DNA of 64,000 bases from Curtobacterium sp. MCBD17_032 (lineage in GTDB: Bacteria; Actinomycetota; Actinomycetes; Actinomycetales; Microbacteriaceae), in NCBI RefSeq assembly GCF_003234855.1, contig NZ_QKTO01000003.1, forward strand, positions 62,001-126,000, read 5' to 3'. The position numbers were made by a program, and so were the translations under genes. Below, one piece after another: positions 26,562 to 34,960 of this stretch. Numbering within the stretch: the first letter of the stretch is position 1; each line of letters begins with the position of its first letter. The notes beneath the pieces were generated by a model that was not told where the DNA came from, ran no database searches, and saw only the letters and a program-made list of their open reading frames with translations.

Positions 26562-27683
26562 ACCGAGCAGCACGTCGGCCCAGTCGTCCGCGGTGACGCC
26601 GATCATGCGCTCGGACCGTACCCAGGCGGCCGCGTCCCGATCGGCTGTCCCCCGGTCGACGGCGACGCGGACTGCGTCGCGCCAGGCAGCGGGGTCGTCC
26701 GGAACGGTGACCACGCCGTGGGCAGCGGCAGCGCGGTAGGACGGACGGTCTGAGACGACGGCCGGCAGTCCCAGCGCGGTGTACTCGATCGCCTTGAGGT
26801 CGCTCTTCGCCCGGTTGAACTCCTCGTCGCGGAGCGGTGCCACGCCGGCGCGCCAGCGGTCCCGGTGGTCGACGAGCCACCGGGCGAACGCCGGGTAGTG
26901 CCCGTCCGGCACCTCGAGGCGCCGGTACCACCCCGTGTCGGCCTCCTCGGTCACACCGATGACCTCGAGTCGGATGGGTACGCCGTCGGTGGCCCGCAGG
27001 TCGGTGAACACGTCGCGGAGGAGCTCGAGGTCGGCGCCGTGCGTGAGCGTCCCCATGTAGAGCACGCGGTGTTCGTGGTCCGTGGGCCCGGGTGACGACG
27101 GCACGGACGTCGTCCAGATCGCGGGGTCGAGTGCGTTGCGGACCACCACGACCTCGCGTGCCCGCGGGCGCACCACCGTGGCGAGCTCCTCCGTGCTCAC
27201 GACCACGAGGTCCGCCCCGCGCACGAGCGTCTCGATCGAGGCGAGGCGGTCGGGGTCGTACTCGGCACGCGCCAGCCGGGCACGACCGGAGTCGGTGAAG
27301 AAGTCGTCGTCCACCTCCGCCGCGACCCGGATGCCGCGCGCGGCCGCGGCGTCGAGCAGGGGCTGGACAAGGGACGACGGGAGGGCGTCGCGCTGGACGA
27401 GGACCGCCCGGTAGGGGGTACCGTCCGCACCGGCGACGAAGGCCTCCGGGTCGACCTGGCGGACCTCGGCCCGTCCGGTGGCGGCGAGGTGCTCGGCGCG
27501 GCGGACGACCCGGACGTGGGCGGACGCCGGGTGGGCACCGCCACCACCGGCGACGATGTACCCGAGCACCGGGAGGGGCGCGACAGGGGGCACCGGCTCC
27601 TCCGGGGTCGACGGAGCGGCGGGCGCGCCGACGACGGTACGGCGCAGCCGTCCGACGGCCCGGCGGACGAGATCACGCGACAT
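26559..27683 (-). CDS. Glycosyltransferase, GT4/group 1-like
   Basis: This 374-residue protein resembles group 1 glycosyltransferases of the type found in wall-glycan loci. Its first lobe includes LGYIVAGGGGAHPASAHVR and VAAEVDDDFF, and a second lobe starts near VLYMGTLTHGADLELL and includes AKSDLKAIEYTALGLPAVVSD at the donor site. The ATG at 27683 was chosen over 27701 because GGGAGA lies 8 nt upstream. Its stop codon forms part of the purE promoter. It sits between purE and the GH6 gene. Donor and acceptor unknown. Confidence 0.75.
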   Translation of the reverse strand: MSRDLVRRAVGRLRRTVVGAPAAPSTPEEPVPPVAPLPVLGYIVAGGGGAHPASAHVRVVRRAEHLAATGRAEVRQVDPEAFVAGADGTPYRAVLVQRDALPSSLVQPLLDAAAARGIRVAAEVDDDFFTDSGRARLARAEYDPDRLASIETLVRGADLVVVSTEELATVVRPRAREVVVVRNALDPAIWTTSVPSSPGPTDHEHRVLYMGTLTHGADLELLRDVFTDLRATDGVPIRLEVIGVTEEADTGWYRRLEVPDGHYPAFARWLVDHRDRWRAGVAPLRDEEFNRAKSDLKAIEYTALGLPAVVSDRPSYRAAAAHGVVTVPDDPAAWRDAVRVAVDRGTADRDAAAWVRSERMIGVTADDWADVLLG

Positions 27684-27748
27684 GCGGCCATTCTCCCGCA
27701 CGGGATGCGCGCGGGCGCCGGTCGGCCCGTCCCCGCACCGGCCCCGCC

Positions 27749-27820
27749 CGGGCGACTCCGGTCAGCCGGGCGACTCCGGCCAGCCGGGCGACTCCGGTCA
27801 GCCCGGCGACGACCCTCAGC
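27749..27820. repeat. 18-bp tandem repeat, three full copies and a degenerate fourth
   Basis: Copies at 27749-27766, 27767-27784 and 27785-27802 differ by one base at most. A diverged fourth (27803-27820) runs into the stop codon of the GH6 gene. It lies in the 130-bp gap between that gene and the next one. Confidence 0.85.
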
Positions 27821-29813
27821 GCACCGTCACCGTCGTGCACCCGAGCGACCGGTCGCCGCCCGCACCCACGCCGACCGCCGTGAGGCACACCGACCGCTTG
27901 CCGCTCGCCACCGCGACCGTCCCGGAGAACCCGTGCGACCTGCCACCACCGTGCACCCGGTCGACGTCCGCGCGACGGCCGTTCGCCGTGACGGTCCCGA
28001 CCACGCGGCCGCCGACGCTGACACGAACGCGGAGCGCAGCGGACACGTCGTCGCGGTCGAACGCCCATCCCGCGACCGACACCCGCCGCGCAGCGCTGGA
28101 CGTCACGGCATCCCGATGCCCGACGGGGGCCGAAGCAGGCACGGTCACGGTCCGACACGGCGCGGCGCGGTCGCGTCCCGGACCGGTGTTCCGTGCGACG
28201 ACACAGACGGTGTGCTTCCCGGCACCGCCGGGGACGGTGAGCGCGATCCCGTGTCGGTCACCGACGCCCCAGATCCGTCCGATGTCGGCGCGCAGCGCGT
28301 CGGCGGTCGCGGTCGCGACGTCCCGACCGTCGACCCGGACCACGACGGTCGTCGGCGTGGCGGTCGTGTCCCCGTCGAAGGCCCACCCGCGCACGGCGAT
28401 GCCGGCGGTCGCCACGGTCGCGGCCTCGAGTGCGAGGGTCGGGTCGTGTCGGTAGGCGTGAGCGGCACGGCAGCCGAGGTCGGTGTCCCCGCCGACACCG
28501 ACGCCGACGGCGGTGACGCAGACGGTGTGCGCGCCCTCGGCAGCGGGGAGGGTCCCCTCGAAGCCGTGCGTGCTGCCGACGCCGTGGGCACGGTCGATGT
28601 CAGGTCGGGCAGCCCCGGCGCTGATGGTCACGGCGGGTGCACCGTCGAGCACCACCCGGACAGCGAGGGGCTGCGTCGGGTCGTCCTCGTCGAATGCCCA
28701 GCCCCGCAGGCGGATCCCGCCGCCGGTCCCGGCGACGAGCTCGACCGCACCACGCGGCGCGGTGTCCGGCACCGGCGCACCGAGCCGAGCGTTCGCGACG
28801 AGGGCCTGGGCGTACGAGGACCACCAGGTGCCGGCGCGCGGACCACCCCCGCACGTGCCGTCGCTGGCTCCGGGCGTCTTGACCCAGAGCAACGCGTCGA
28901 GCGCGGTCCCGTCGGCGACGACCCGCGGCGTGGTCCCGAGCCCCGCACCCGGGCCGTTGCACCAGGTTCCCCGCCACCCCTGCCCGTTGCGCGAGGTGTC
29001 GATCACGTAGTGCGACCCACCGGTCGCCGCCGAGACCTTCTGCGCGTAGGCCCGTTCTTGGGAGGTCGGGTAGTAGTTCGCGACGTTGGTGAAGAACCCG
29101 CGAGCCTTCCGGACGCCGGCGCGCTCGAGACGCGCCGCCATCACCGCCGGCTGCACCCAGTTCGAGTTGCCGGCATCGAGGTACGCCGGGATGCCGGCAG
29201 CGGTGAACGCGGCGACCTCCCGTGCGAGGATCCGGTACCGCTGCTCGTCGAGGACGGTGCTGCACGCCGCGTTGCTGAGCATCGCGAGCGAGTCGGGTTC
29301 GACCACGACAGCTGCGCGGTGTCCGTCCAGCCGAGCGACGATCTGGTCCACCCAGGCGTCGTACGTCGTCTCGTCGAAGCCGCCGGCCGAGTAGCCCCCG
29401 CAGTCACGGTCGGGCACCGCGTACGTCACGAAGACAGCGGTCGTGCCGGTCTGTTCAGCTCCGGCCACCGCACTGTCGATGGTCTTCGCGAGCGCCGTGC
29501 CCTGCGTCCACTCGCCGAGCCAGGTCGCCACCGGGTACTGCGCGATGGTCCGGGCCGCCGCCGCCCCGGCCGGGTCGGTGGCGGCGAGCAGAGCGGCGTT
29601 CCGCGCGGCCTCGCTCGTCGGTGAACGGTACGGTCCGGCCCCGAGGAGCGACGAGGACGACGCGGCACGCATGGCGTCCGCCGTCGTCGGATGGGCGGGC
29701 GCGGGCGCGGACGCCGACGCCGACGCCGGAGCCTCGATCCCCGTGAGGACGGCGACGGAGACGCCGAGGACGGCGGCCGCGACGGACGCGGAACGGAACG
29801 GACGGCGGTGCAT
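27816..29813 (-). CDS. Secreted GH6 glucanase with three C-terminal surface repeats
   Basis: This 665-residue secreted enzyme has a signal peptide (about 1-34) ending in an Ala-rich region. The GH6 catalytic domain (about 60-355) cleaves beta-1,4-glucan by inversion. The motif YAVPDRDCGGYSAGG (131-145) carries the catalytic acid D137, and VVVEPDSLAM (169-178) carries the second conserved aspartate D174. Three repeats of about 100 residues follow (WAFDEDD, WAFDGDTT and WAFDRDD types), matching the modules of the 739-residue surface protein. They probably hold the enzyme at the wall or bind glycan. ATG 29813 has AGGGAG upstream. Cellulose or plant beta-glucan is the likely substrate. Confidence 0.88.
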   Translation of the reverse strand: MHRRPFRSASVAAAVLGVSVAVLTGIEAPASASASAPAPAHPTTADAMRAASSSSLLGAGPYRSPTSEAARNAALLAATDPAGAAAARTIAQYPVATWLGEWTQGTALAKTIDSAVAGAEQTGTTAVFVTYAVPDRDCGGYSAGGFDETTYDAWVDQIVARLDGHRAAVVVEPDSLAMLSNAACSTVLDEQRYRILAREVAAFTAAGIPAYLDAGNSNWVQPAVMAARLERAGVRKARGFFTNVANYYPTSQERAYAQKVSAATGGSHYVIDTSRNGQGWRGTWCNGPGAGLGTTPRVVADGTALDALLWVKTPGASDGTCGGGPRAGTWWSSYAQALVANARLGAPVPDTAPRGAVELVAGTGGGIRLRGWAFDEDDPTQPLAVRVVLDGAPAVTISAGAARPDIDRAHGVGSTHGFEGTLPAAEGAHTVCVTAVGVGVGGDTDLGCRAAHAYRHDPTLALEAATVATAGIAVRGWAFDGDTTATPTTVVVRVDGRDVATATADALRADIGRIWGVGDRHGIALTVPGGAGKHTVCVVARNTGPGRDRAAPCRTVTVPASAPVGHRDAVTSSAARRVSVAGWAFDRDDVSAALRVRVSVGGRVVGTVTANGRRADVDRVHGGGRSHGFSGTVAVASGKRSVCLTAVGVGAGGDRSLGCTTVTVR

Positions 29814-29935
29814 GACGGTGCTCCCTGGACGATCGACCCCTGCCCCTCCATGGCAACACGGGACCGGAGTCGGGACCAGCCGCCAGAGCGGGTGCCACCC
29901 GGACGGGTGTCGGGGCGTCCACCCGGCCCCGTGGC

Positions 29936-29977
29936 GGACGGGAGGCGCGGGACGGCCCCGCCCCGCGCCTCCCGTCC
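29936..29977. terminator. Palindromic terminator with a 16-bp stem
   Basis: The arms 29936-29951 and 29962-29977 are perfectly complementary with a 10-nt loop. It sits downstream of purK (stop at 30022) and upstream of the GH6 gene, separating the two. Its core matches that of the palindrome at 4364-4413. Confidence 0.75.
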
Positions 29978-30021
29978 GAGGTCCAACGTCGGGCGACGCG
30001 AGCGCCACCCGACACGCCGGG

Positions 30022-31158
30022 TCAGTCGTCGAAGTGCGCAGCCGCGGCGCGCGCCCGGAAGGTGACGTCGTCGAGGTCCTCGCCGACCACCGTGACGTGG
30101 CCGATCTTCCGACCGGGACGTGGGGCCTTGCCGTAGAAGTGGTACTTCGCCTCGGGGAAGGCGCCGAGCGCCGCGGGGTAGCGCCCGGCGAGGTCGCCGT
30201 CCGCTGGACCGCCGAGGACGTTCATCATCACCGCGGCCGATGCGTGCATCCCGGTGGACCCGAGCGGCAGGTCGAGCACGGCCCGCAGGTGCTGCTCGAA
30301 CTGGCTCGTCGTCGCGCCGTCGATGGTCCAGTGACCAGTGTTGTGCGGGCGCATGGCGAGCTCGTTGACGAGGATGCGCTCGTCGGCCGTCTGGAAGAGC
30401 TCGACCGCGAGCACGCCCGTGACCTCGAGTTCCGTCGCGATCCGGACGGCGATCTCCTCGGCCAGGTCCGCGATCCGTCCGACGCTGTCGGGCGCCGGCG
30501 CGAACACCTCCGCGCAGACGCCGTCACGCTGCACCGTCTCCACGAGCGGCCACGCGACCACCTCGCCGGACGGACGCCGCGCCACCGACTGAGCGAGCTC
30601 GCGGGTGAACGGCACGAGTTCCTCCACGAGGAGGGCCTGCGCGCCGTCCGCGTCGGCCACCGCGGCGAACCAGTCGGCCACGTCCGCCGGGTCGGACACG
30701 ACCCGGACGCCCTTCCCGTCGTACCCGCCGCGGGCGGTCTTCACGACGGCTCGGCCGCCGTGGTCATCGATGAACGACCGCAGGGCGTCCGCGTCCCGGA
30801 CGGCGGCCCACTCCGGCACCGGCAGCCCGAGCTCGGTGAGCCGCGTGCGCATCGTGGTCTTGTCCTGTGCGACGGCGAGCGCCGTCGGACCCGGCCGGAC
30901 GGCGACCCCGGCCTCGACGAGGGCGCGGAGGACGTCCTGCGGGACGTGCTCGTGGTCGAACGTCACCACGTCGACGTCCGCGGCGAAGGCCAGCACGGTG
31001 TCGACGTCGTGGTAGTCGCCCTCGGCGGTGGCCGCGATCGCGGCGGACATGCCCGGTCCCTCCGCGAGGACCCGGACGTCGATGCCGAGCTCCACGGCCG
31101 CGGGCACCATCATCCGCGCCAGTTGTCCTCCACCGATGACCCCGACCCGCAACGCCAT
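30022..31158 (-). CDS. purK: N5-carboxyaminoimidazole ribonucleotide synthase
   Basis: It makes N5-CAIR from AIR, bicarbonate and ATP. The 378-residue ATP-grasp protein starts with RVGVIGGGQLARMM (4-17), has FDHEHVP (about 69-75), VVKTARGGYDGKGV in the ATP site and NELAMRPHNTGHWTIDGA in the metal-binding region. An ATG with a purine-rich leader (AGGGACAGAGC) starts it. It normally adjoins purE; here they are apart. Confidence 0.95.
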   Translation of the reverse strand: MALRVGVIGGGQLARMMVPAAVELGIDVRVLAEGPGMSAAIAATAEGDYHDVDTVLAFAADVDVVTFDHEHVPQDVLRALVEAGVAVRPGPTALAVAQDKTTMRTRLTELGLPVPEWAAVRDADALRSFIDDHGGRAVVKTARGGYDGKGVRVVSDPADVADWFAAVADADGAQALLVEELVPFTRELAQSVARRPSGEVVAWPLVETVQRDGVCAEVFAPAPDSVGRIADLAEEIAVRIATELEVTGVLAVELFQTADERILVNELAMRPHNTGHWTIDGATTSQFEQHLRAVLDLPLGSTGMHASAAVMMNVLGGPADGDLAGRYPAALGAFPEAKYHFYGKAPRPGRKIGHVTVVGEDLDDVTFRARAAAAHFDD

Positions 31159-31367
31159 GCTCTGTCCCTCTTCCGTCGTCGACCCCGTCCGGGGCCGTCC
31201 TGTCCCGGGTCGTCGTCCGCCGGGTCGCCGACCGCGACCACGGTCCGACCGCGCACCGCCTGACCAGCGACGAGTCTACGGACCACGGCGCTCCGGTGCG
31301 GCGACCGGTGGGCCGGCGTCAGGTCGGGCCTCGGGCGCCGCGCGTCGGGCGTCGGCTCCGCGACCCC

Positions 31368-31373
31368 TAGGGT
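31368..31373 (+). promoter_or_regulatory. Candidate -10 box (TAGGGT) for the DUF2142 gene
   Basis: TAGGGT is 37 bp before the ATG at 31411, and GAGGAG lies in the leader as ribosome binding site. Confidence 0.45.
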
Positions 31374-31410
31374 GGTGTGGTCGAGACCGACCGCACGAGG
31401 AGCGCACCGC

Positions 31411-33036
31411 ATGCAGATCGACCCCGTCGACGGCCATCCACACGTCGCCACGTGGGAGCGGGTCACGATCGCGGTGGTCACCGCGGCGTTCGCACTCTGG
31501 CTCGCGGCATGGGCCCTCGTCGTGCCGGTGTTCCAGGCTCCGGACGAACGTGCCCACGTCGACGCCACGGTGCAGGTCGCGCTCGGTACGCCGTGGACAC
31601 CGCCGGGTGACCTCCGGATCCTCGACGCCGTGATGGCGGCACAGCAGGAGCAGGCGGCCGGGCCCGCGGCCACGTGGAGCACGGTGACCGAACTGCTGCA
31701 GTCCGCACCCGGCACGTCGGACACCGTCGACCAGATGACACAGCACCCGCCGACGGCGTACCTCGTCGGCGCGGCCGCACTCCGGGTCGCGCACTACGGC
31801 GACCTCCGGTGGGACCGTGCGGTCGAGGTGCTCCGGCTCGTCGACGTGCTCTGGGTGGCCGCACTGCCCCTGCTGGTCTGGGCGTCCGTCCGCCGGCTCA
31901 CGCAGTCCCCCCGGGCCGCCCTCGTGGGGGCGGTCGCGCTCTTCGCCACCCCGCAGCTCGCTTCGATCGCGTCGTCGGTGTCGAACGACGCCCCGACGAT
32001 GCTGTTCGGTGCCGTCGTCGCCTGGCTGGCCACCCGGATGCTCACCGGCGACCTCCGCCGGCGGACGCTCGTCGGTCTCGGCGTCGCGCTCGGCGTGCTC
32101 ATCTGGTTCAAGGGCACGGGGCTCCCGGCCATCCCGTTCGTCGCGGTGGTCGCGCTCGTCGCCGGTGCCGGGGCGCTGCCGTTCGCGCGCCGGGCGCTCC
32201 GGACGGTCGTCGCCCTCGCCGTCGCAGCGCTCATCGGTGCCTGGTGGTGGCTGCACAACCTGGTGACCTACCGCCACCTCCAGCCGAACGGGTACGAACA
32301 GTACCGTCCGCCGATGCCGTTCCCGCCCGGTGAAGGACCCAGCCTGCCGCACTTCGTGGACGTGAGCTGGGGCACGATCACCCGGACGTTCTGGGGGAGC
32401 CCGGGTGGTGGCGCGCAGGTGACGATCGGCGCGGTGCTCACCGCCGTCCTCACCGTGGTGGCCCTCGGGGTGGTGCTCGTGTGGGCGTTCCGACGCGGCC
32501 CCGAGCGTCGAGCGGTCCTCTGCCTGGCCGTGTTCCCCGCGCTGCTCATCGTGGGCCAGACCTGGACCAGCGCGACGTCGTACCTGTCGACGACGTTCGT
32601 CGCCGCGACCCAGGGGCGCTACTACTTCCCCGCGATCGTCTGCCTGATCGCCCTGAGTGCGGTGGCGTGGCGACGCATCCCCCGGACGGCCCGCGGTCGT
32701 CGGGTGCTGGCGTCCACGATCGCCGTGGCGTCGGTCGTCCTGGGCTGGTACGGCCTGGGCGTCGTCGCGGCGTGGTTCTGGAACGCGGCGCGTGGCCCCC
32801 TCACCGCCGAGGGGCTCGACCGGTTCGCGGCGAACGGTCCGGTTCCGGTGTGGATCGTCGCGGTGCTGCTCGTCGGGGTCGCGATGGGCCTGGTGGTCGC
32901 GCTCGTGCGGGTCCCGCGCGCCGCCGCCGGGGCCGCGTCGGCCGAACGCGGTGCCACGGACGACGACGGCGTCGGTGCCGCGCCGGAGCACGACACCGAC
33001 GCCGTGCGCCGGGCGGGTCGAGCGGCCGCTCGCTAG
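31411..33036 (+). CDS. DUF2142-family polytopic membrane protein
   Basis: This 541-residue protein is a paralog of the one at 18914-20479: VTAAFALWLAAWALVVPVF, then the acidic loop APDERAHVDATVQVA, DQMTQHPPTAYLV and about ten further hydrophobic segments. The C-terminal 40 residues are Ala-rich and disordered. The ATG at 31411 has GAGGAG 9 nt upstream. It runs convergent into UDP-glucose dehydrogenase with stop codons overlapping by four bases. It is probably a GT-C-like membrane sugar transferase of the wall-glycan system. Confidence 0.75.
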   Translation: MQIDPVDGHPHVATWERVTIAVVTAAFALWLAAWALVVPVFQAPDERAHVDATVQVALGTPWTPPGDLRILDAVMAAQQEQAAGPAATWSTVTELLQSAPGTSDTVDQMTQHPPTAYLVGAAALRVAHYGDLRWDRAVEVLRLVDVLWVAALPLLVWASVRRLTQSPRAALVGAVALFATPQLASIASSVSNDAPTMLFGAVVAWLATRMLTGDLRRRTLVGLGVALGVLIWFKGTGLPAIPFVAVVALVAGAGALPFARRALRTVVALAVAALIGAWWWLHNLVTYRHLQPNGYEQYRPPMPFPPGEGPSLPHFVDVSWGTITRTFWGSPGGGAQVTIGAVLTAVLTVVALGVVLVWAFRRGPERRAVLCLAVFPALLIVGQTWTSATSYLSTTFVAATQGRYYFPAIVCLIALSAVAWRRIPRTARGRRVLASTIAVASVVLGWYGLGVVAAWFWNAARGPLTAEGLDRFAANGPVPVWIVAVLLVGVAMGLVVALVRVPRAAAGAASAERGATDDDGVGAAPEHDTDAVRRAGRAAAR

Positions 33037-34340
33037 CGACCCATCCCCCGGTAGGAGAACCCGGCAGCTCGCCAGGCGTCGCGGTCCAGGCAGTTCCGGC
33101 CGTCCACGACGACCGGCGAGGACACGAGCGCGGCCACCGCCGTCGGGTCGAGCTCGCGGAACTCGTTCCACTCGGTGAGCACGAGCACCAGGTCGGCGTC
33201 GGTGAGGGCGTCCTCGGCGGTCTCGGCGTAGTCGAGCTCGGGGTGCACGCGCCGCGCGGTGACCACGGCCTCCGGGTCGTAGGCGGCGACCGTCGCGCCG
33301 AGGCCGAGCAGGCGCGCGGCGATGTCGAGCGCCGGCGAGTCCCGGACGTCGTCCGAGTTCGGCTTGAAGGCCAGACCGAGGACCGCGACGCGCTTGCCGG
33401 TGACGACGCCGCCGAGCAGCTCCTGCGCGAGCTCGACGACGTGCGCGCGACGACGGAGGTTCGTGGCGTCGACGTCGGCCAGGAACGCCAGCGACTCGCC
33501 GACACCGAGCTCGTCGGCCCGGGCCTGGAACGCGCGGATGTCCTTCGGGAGGCAGCCGCCGCCGAAGCCGAGGCCGGCGTTGAGGAACTTCCGGCCGATA
33601 CGGGCGTCGTGTCCGATGGCGTCGGCGAGCGCGGTGACGTCCGCTCCGACGACCTCGGCGATCTCGGCCATCGCGTTGATGAACGAGATCTTCGTCGCGA
33701 GGAAGGCGTTCGCACTGATCTTCACGAGCTCCGCGGTCGCCAGGTCGACGACCAGGCGCGGGGTACCGTCGGCGAGGGCAGTGGCGTACACCTCGTCGAG
33801 CGCGGCGACCGCGCGCTGGCCGTCCTCGCCCTCCGGGACGCCGTACACGAAGCGGTCGGGCGTGATGGTGTCCTGCACGGCGAAGCCCTCGCGGAGGAAC
33901 TCCGGGTTCCAGACGAGCGTCGCGCCGGGGACGGCGGCGGTCAGGTCCGCGCCGAGTCGGGCGGCCGTCCCGACCGGGACCGTCGACTTGCCGACGACGA
34001 ACTCCCCGGCGGAGACGAACGGCGTGAGCGAGGCCATCGCCGCGTCGACGTAGCGCAGGTCGGCGGCGCCGGTCGGTCCCTGCGGGGTGCCGACGGCGAG
34101 GAAGTGCACCTGGGCGCCGGCGACCTCGGACATGTCCGTGGTGAACCGGATGCGGCCGGACGCGATCGCCTCGCCGAGGATCTCGGGGAGCCCCGGCTCG
34201 AAGAAGGGGGCCTCGCCGGCGGCGAGTCGTTCGATCTTCTCCGGGTCGACGTCGACCGCGACGACGTCGTGTCCGAGCTTGGCCATGGAGGCGGCATGCA
34301 CGGCACCGAGGTAACCGCAGCCGATGACAGAGATACGCAC
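33033..34340 (-). CDS. ugd: UDP-glucose 6-dehydrogenase
   Basis: It oxidises UDP-glucose to UDP-glucuronate with NAD, supplying acidic sugar for surface glycans. The 435-residue protein has VIGCGYLGAVHAA (5-17), GTPQGPTGAADL, STVPVGTAARL, NPEFLREGFAV and the catalytic cysteine C263 in GFGGGCLPKD (258-267). The GTG start is preceded by a TAGCGT -10 box at 6 nt, so the transcript is probably leaderless. It lies at the edge of the glycosyltransferase region and ends by overlapping the convergent DUF2142 gene. Confidence 0.94.
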   Translation of the reverse strand: MRISVIGCGYLGAVHAASMAKLGHDVVAVDVDPEKIERLAAGEAPFFEPGLPEILGEAIASGRIRFTTDMSEVAGAQVHFLAVGTPQGPTGAADLRYVDAAMASLTPFVSAGEFVVGKSTVPVGTAARLGADLTAAVPGATLVWNPEFLREGFAVQDTITPDRFVYGVPEGEDGQRAVAALDEVYATALADGTPRLVVDLATAELVKISANAFLATKISFINAMAEIAEVVGADVTALADAIGHDARIGRKFLNAGLGFGGGCLPKDIRAFQARADELGVGESLAFLADVDATNLRRRAHVVELAQELLGGVVTGKRVAVLGLAFKPNSDDVRDSPALDIAARLLGLGATVAAYDPEAVVTARRVHPELDYAETAEDALTDADLVLVLTEWNEFRELDPTAVAALVSSPVVVDGRNCLDRDAWRAAGFSYRGMGR

Positions 34341-34346
34341 ACCACG

Positions 34347-34352
34347 ACGCTA
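34347..34352 (-). promoter_or_regulatory. Leaderless-type -10 box (TAGCGT) of ugd
   Basis: TAGCGT lies 6 nt ahead of the ugd GTG, at the spacing of leaderless actinobacterial promoters. Confidence 0.5.
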
Positions 34353-34414
34353 CCGGTTCCCGGGCTGGTCCACGTGACGGCGGTCCGCACGGCCTGCCGT
34401 CCGGCGGCCGATGC

Positions 34415-34960
34415 TCACGCGTCGCGCGGTGTGGTGCCCCTGACGATGTCGTCCCAGTCCGGTTCCCGGTGCCGACGACGTGCCTCGTGCGCCTCGACGA
34501 GGTCGTGCAGCACCGCGACGACGAGGTCGGCGTGCGGGACGTCGGCGAGCACGAGCGCGGGGTCGTCCCCGGGGAAGACGAGGACGTCCCCGGACCGGAA
34601 CAGGCCCTGCGCTCCGCGGCGCCGCACCGTCACGTCGTACCCGCGCGAGTGCAGGAGCTCACGCCGTGTGCGCGTGCCGAGCCCCTGGACGACGACGAGC
34701 CGTCGGGTCGTGACGACGTACCGCTGCGACAGCCAGCGCAGGAGCGGGACGACCCCGCCGAGGACGACGAGCGCGACGGCCGCCACCGCGACGACCGCGT
34801 TCACCCACGCCAGCTCGGCCCGGAAGACCCCGGAACCGAAGCCGCCGGCGGCGGCGGCGAGCACCACGGTCACCGCCGGGCGGACGAGCCGACGGGCGTG
34901 CGGCCGGAGCCGCGCCACGACGAGCTCGGGTGGCGGTCCGTCGGTCATGTCGTCATGCAT
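34415..34960 (-). CDS. PH-domain-containing membrane protein
   Basis: This 181-residue protein has two adjacent hydrophobic segments (about 27-45 and 52-72) followed by RYVVTTRRLVVVQGLGTRTRRELLHSRGYDVTV, shown here in pieces, which is typical of the bacterial bPH_2 domain. The domain ends with GDVLVFPGDDPALVLADVP. Such proteins sit in the cytoplasmic membrane; their function is unknown. The start codon ATG 34960 overlaps the birA stop by eight bases; a second ATG at 34948 is possible. It follows birA in a pattern common in actinobacteria. Confidence 0.75.
   Translation of the reverse strand: MHDDMTDGPPPELVVARLRPHARRLVRPAVTVVLAAAAGGFGSGVFRAELAWVNAVVAVAAVALVVLGGVVPLLRWLSQRYVVTTRRLVVVQGLGTRTRRELLHSRGYDVTVRRRGAQGLFRSGDVLVFPGDDPALVLADVPHADLVVAVLHDLVEAHEARRRHREPDWDDIVRGTTPRDA

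Noticed and set aside
27478-28455. Collagen-like GDSGQP repeats in a plus-strand frame
   Set aside because: They are the antisense reading of the 18-bp repeat and the GH6 modules; no promoter or collagen-type protein is supported.
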